Source: Treponema sp.
Lineage (GTDB): Bacteria > Spirochaetota > Spirochaetia > Treponematales > Treponemataceae
NCBI GenBank assembly: GCA_023231445.1
Contig: JALNVF010000006.1
Location: 1-43,096, forward strand
DNA length: 43,096 nt
Reading direction: 5' to 3'
The position numbers were made by a program, and so were the translations under genes. This document shows positions 42,929 through 43,096 of the stretch, piece after piece. The notes beneath the pieces were generated by a model. It made no database searches. It was not told where the DNA came from and saw only the letters and a list, made by a program, of their open reading frames with translations. Position 1 is the stretch's first letter. Every line of letters starts with the position of its first letter.

Positions 42929-42957
42929 ATCTGACATCAATAAGTTAGCAGAAAATG

Positions 42958-43047
42958 CTACTTACTCTTATGCCGATTTCTTCTAAGCATCTTCTTTCGC
43001 TTATGTGTCGCCATCTTCTGGCGCTTTCTTTTCTTTCCACAGGGCAC
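42958..43047 (-). CDS. 29-residue basic protein of the bS22/mS38 (AURKAIP1/COX24, DUF1713) type
   Basis: GTG start at 43047 is 7 bases after AAAGGAG. The product MPCGKKRKRQKMATHKRKKM plus LRRNRHKSK is nearly all Lys, Arg, His and Met. The M-x(2)-HKRKK-x-LRR-x-RH core matches the tiny ribosomal proteins bS22 and mitochondrial mS38/AURKAIP1, which sit on the small subunit near the decoding region. It is not rpmH, which starts MKRTYQPS. Too short for ORF prediction. A terminator follows. Confidence 0.75.
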   Translation of the reverse strand: MPCGKKRKRQKMATHKRKKMLRRNRHKSK

Positions 43048-43081
43048 GATGGCACTCCTTTCACTTAGATTAGTGTTAGTA

Positions 43082-43087
43082 ATTATC
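43082..43087 (-). promoter_or_regulatory. Candidate -10 box of the bS22-like gene
   Basis: GATAAT on the minus strand, 5 of 6 matches to TATAAT, 34 bases before the GTG. Any -35 box falls at or beyond the window edge, so it cannot be judged. Confidence 0.4.
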
Positions 43088-43096
43088 TCTTAAAAA

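Noticed and set aside
42857..42940. Dxs start at TTG 42940 or ATG 42937
   Set aside because: The 28 codons run through a 9-base-pair terminator stem with a T-run, have no ribosome site and have no likeness to Dxs; the GGAGG would lie inside the gene.
42958..43047. Reading the tiny gene as rpmH (ribosomal protein bL34)
   Set aside because: bL34 starts MKRTYQPS and is about 44 residues; this protein is 29 residues with an HKRKK-x-LRR-x-RH core instead.
1..43096. Search for tRNAs, rRNA, insertion sequences, prophage genes and CRISPR repeats
   Set aside because: No cloverleaf-like GGTTCRA context, transposase, integrase, phage gene or regularly spaced repeat was seen by eye; a program could still find a small RNA.

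Overview
The window looks like part of a Treponema-type spirochaete chromosome of moderate to low GC. Three things point there: a flagellar order of flbD, motA, motB, fliL, fliM, fliY, fliO, fliP; a smpB / signal peptidase / HemW neighbourhood like that of treponemes; and a FliY-type FliN. It is almost fully coding: I see no gap over about 210 bases, and no tRNA, rRNA, insertion sequence, prophage or CRISPR array. Many neighbours overlap by 1 to 23 bases.

Layout. 1-5531 (minus): flagellar motor and export operon, running off the left edge inside fliP. 5736-7852 (plus): a two-component system. 7847-9727 (minus): hemW and a signal peptidase with an unusual active-site motif. 9820-11180 (plus): smpB and an exported protein. 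11188-12250 (minus): tRNA t6A synthase and a DivIC/FtsB-like protein. 12420-19864 (plus): five tightly packed genes, namely a 760-residue acidic protein, an unknown protein, two tandem DUF115/Maf-like proteins and a membrane protein with a degenerate GGDEF domain. 19861-29194 (minus): TPR lipoprotein, long uracil phosphoribosyltransferase, lipoprotein, ileS, an exported protein and a long-chain acyl-CoA synthetase. 29300-30466 (plus): thiI. 30444-33290 (minus): a glycolipid-type glycosyltransferase and a probable outer-membrane barrel protein. 33359-36167 (plus): type 4 uracil-DNA glycosylase and priA. 36203-43047 (minus): truA, a DUF2225 protein, acpS, cdaR, cdaA, folP, dxs and a 29-residue bS22/mS38-like protein.

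Points of most interest. The 12420-19864 cluster is the best candidate for an undescribed system, perhaps linked to flagellin glycosylation, but the sequence gives no proof of function. dxs has no believable AUG, GUG or UUG start: the upstream open frame runs through a terminator hairpin, and a clean GGAGG sits 7 bases before an ACG (10 before an ATT). The signal peptidase has Arg where the catalytic Lys is expected. Several transcription units (flbD, lepB, smpB, thiI, the uracil-DNA glycosylase) have a sigma70-like promoter whose predicted transcription start falls 0 to 4 bases before the ATG, which suggests widespread near-leaderless mRNAs. All calls come from reading the sequence; no database search was run.
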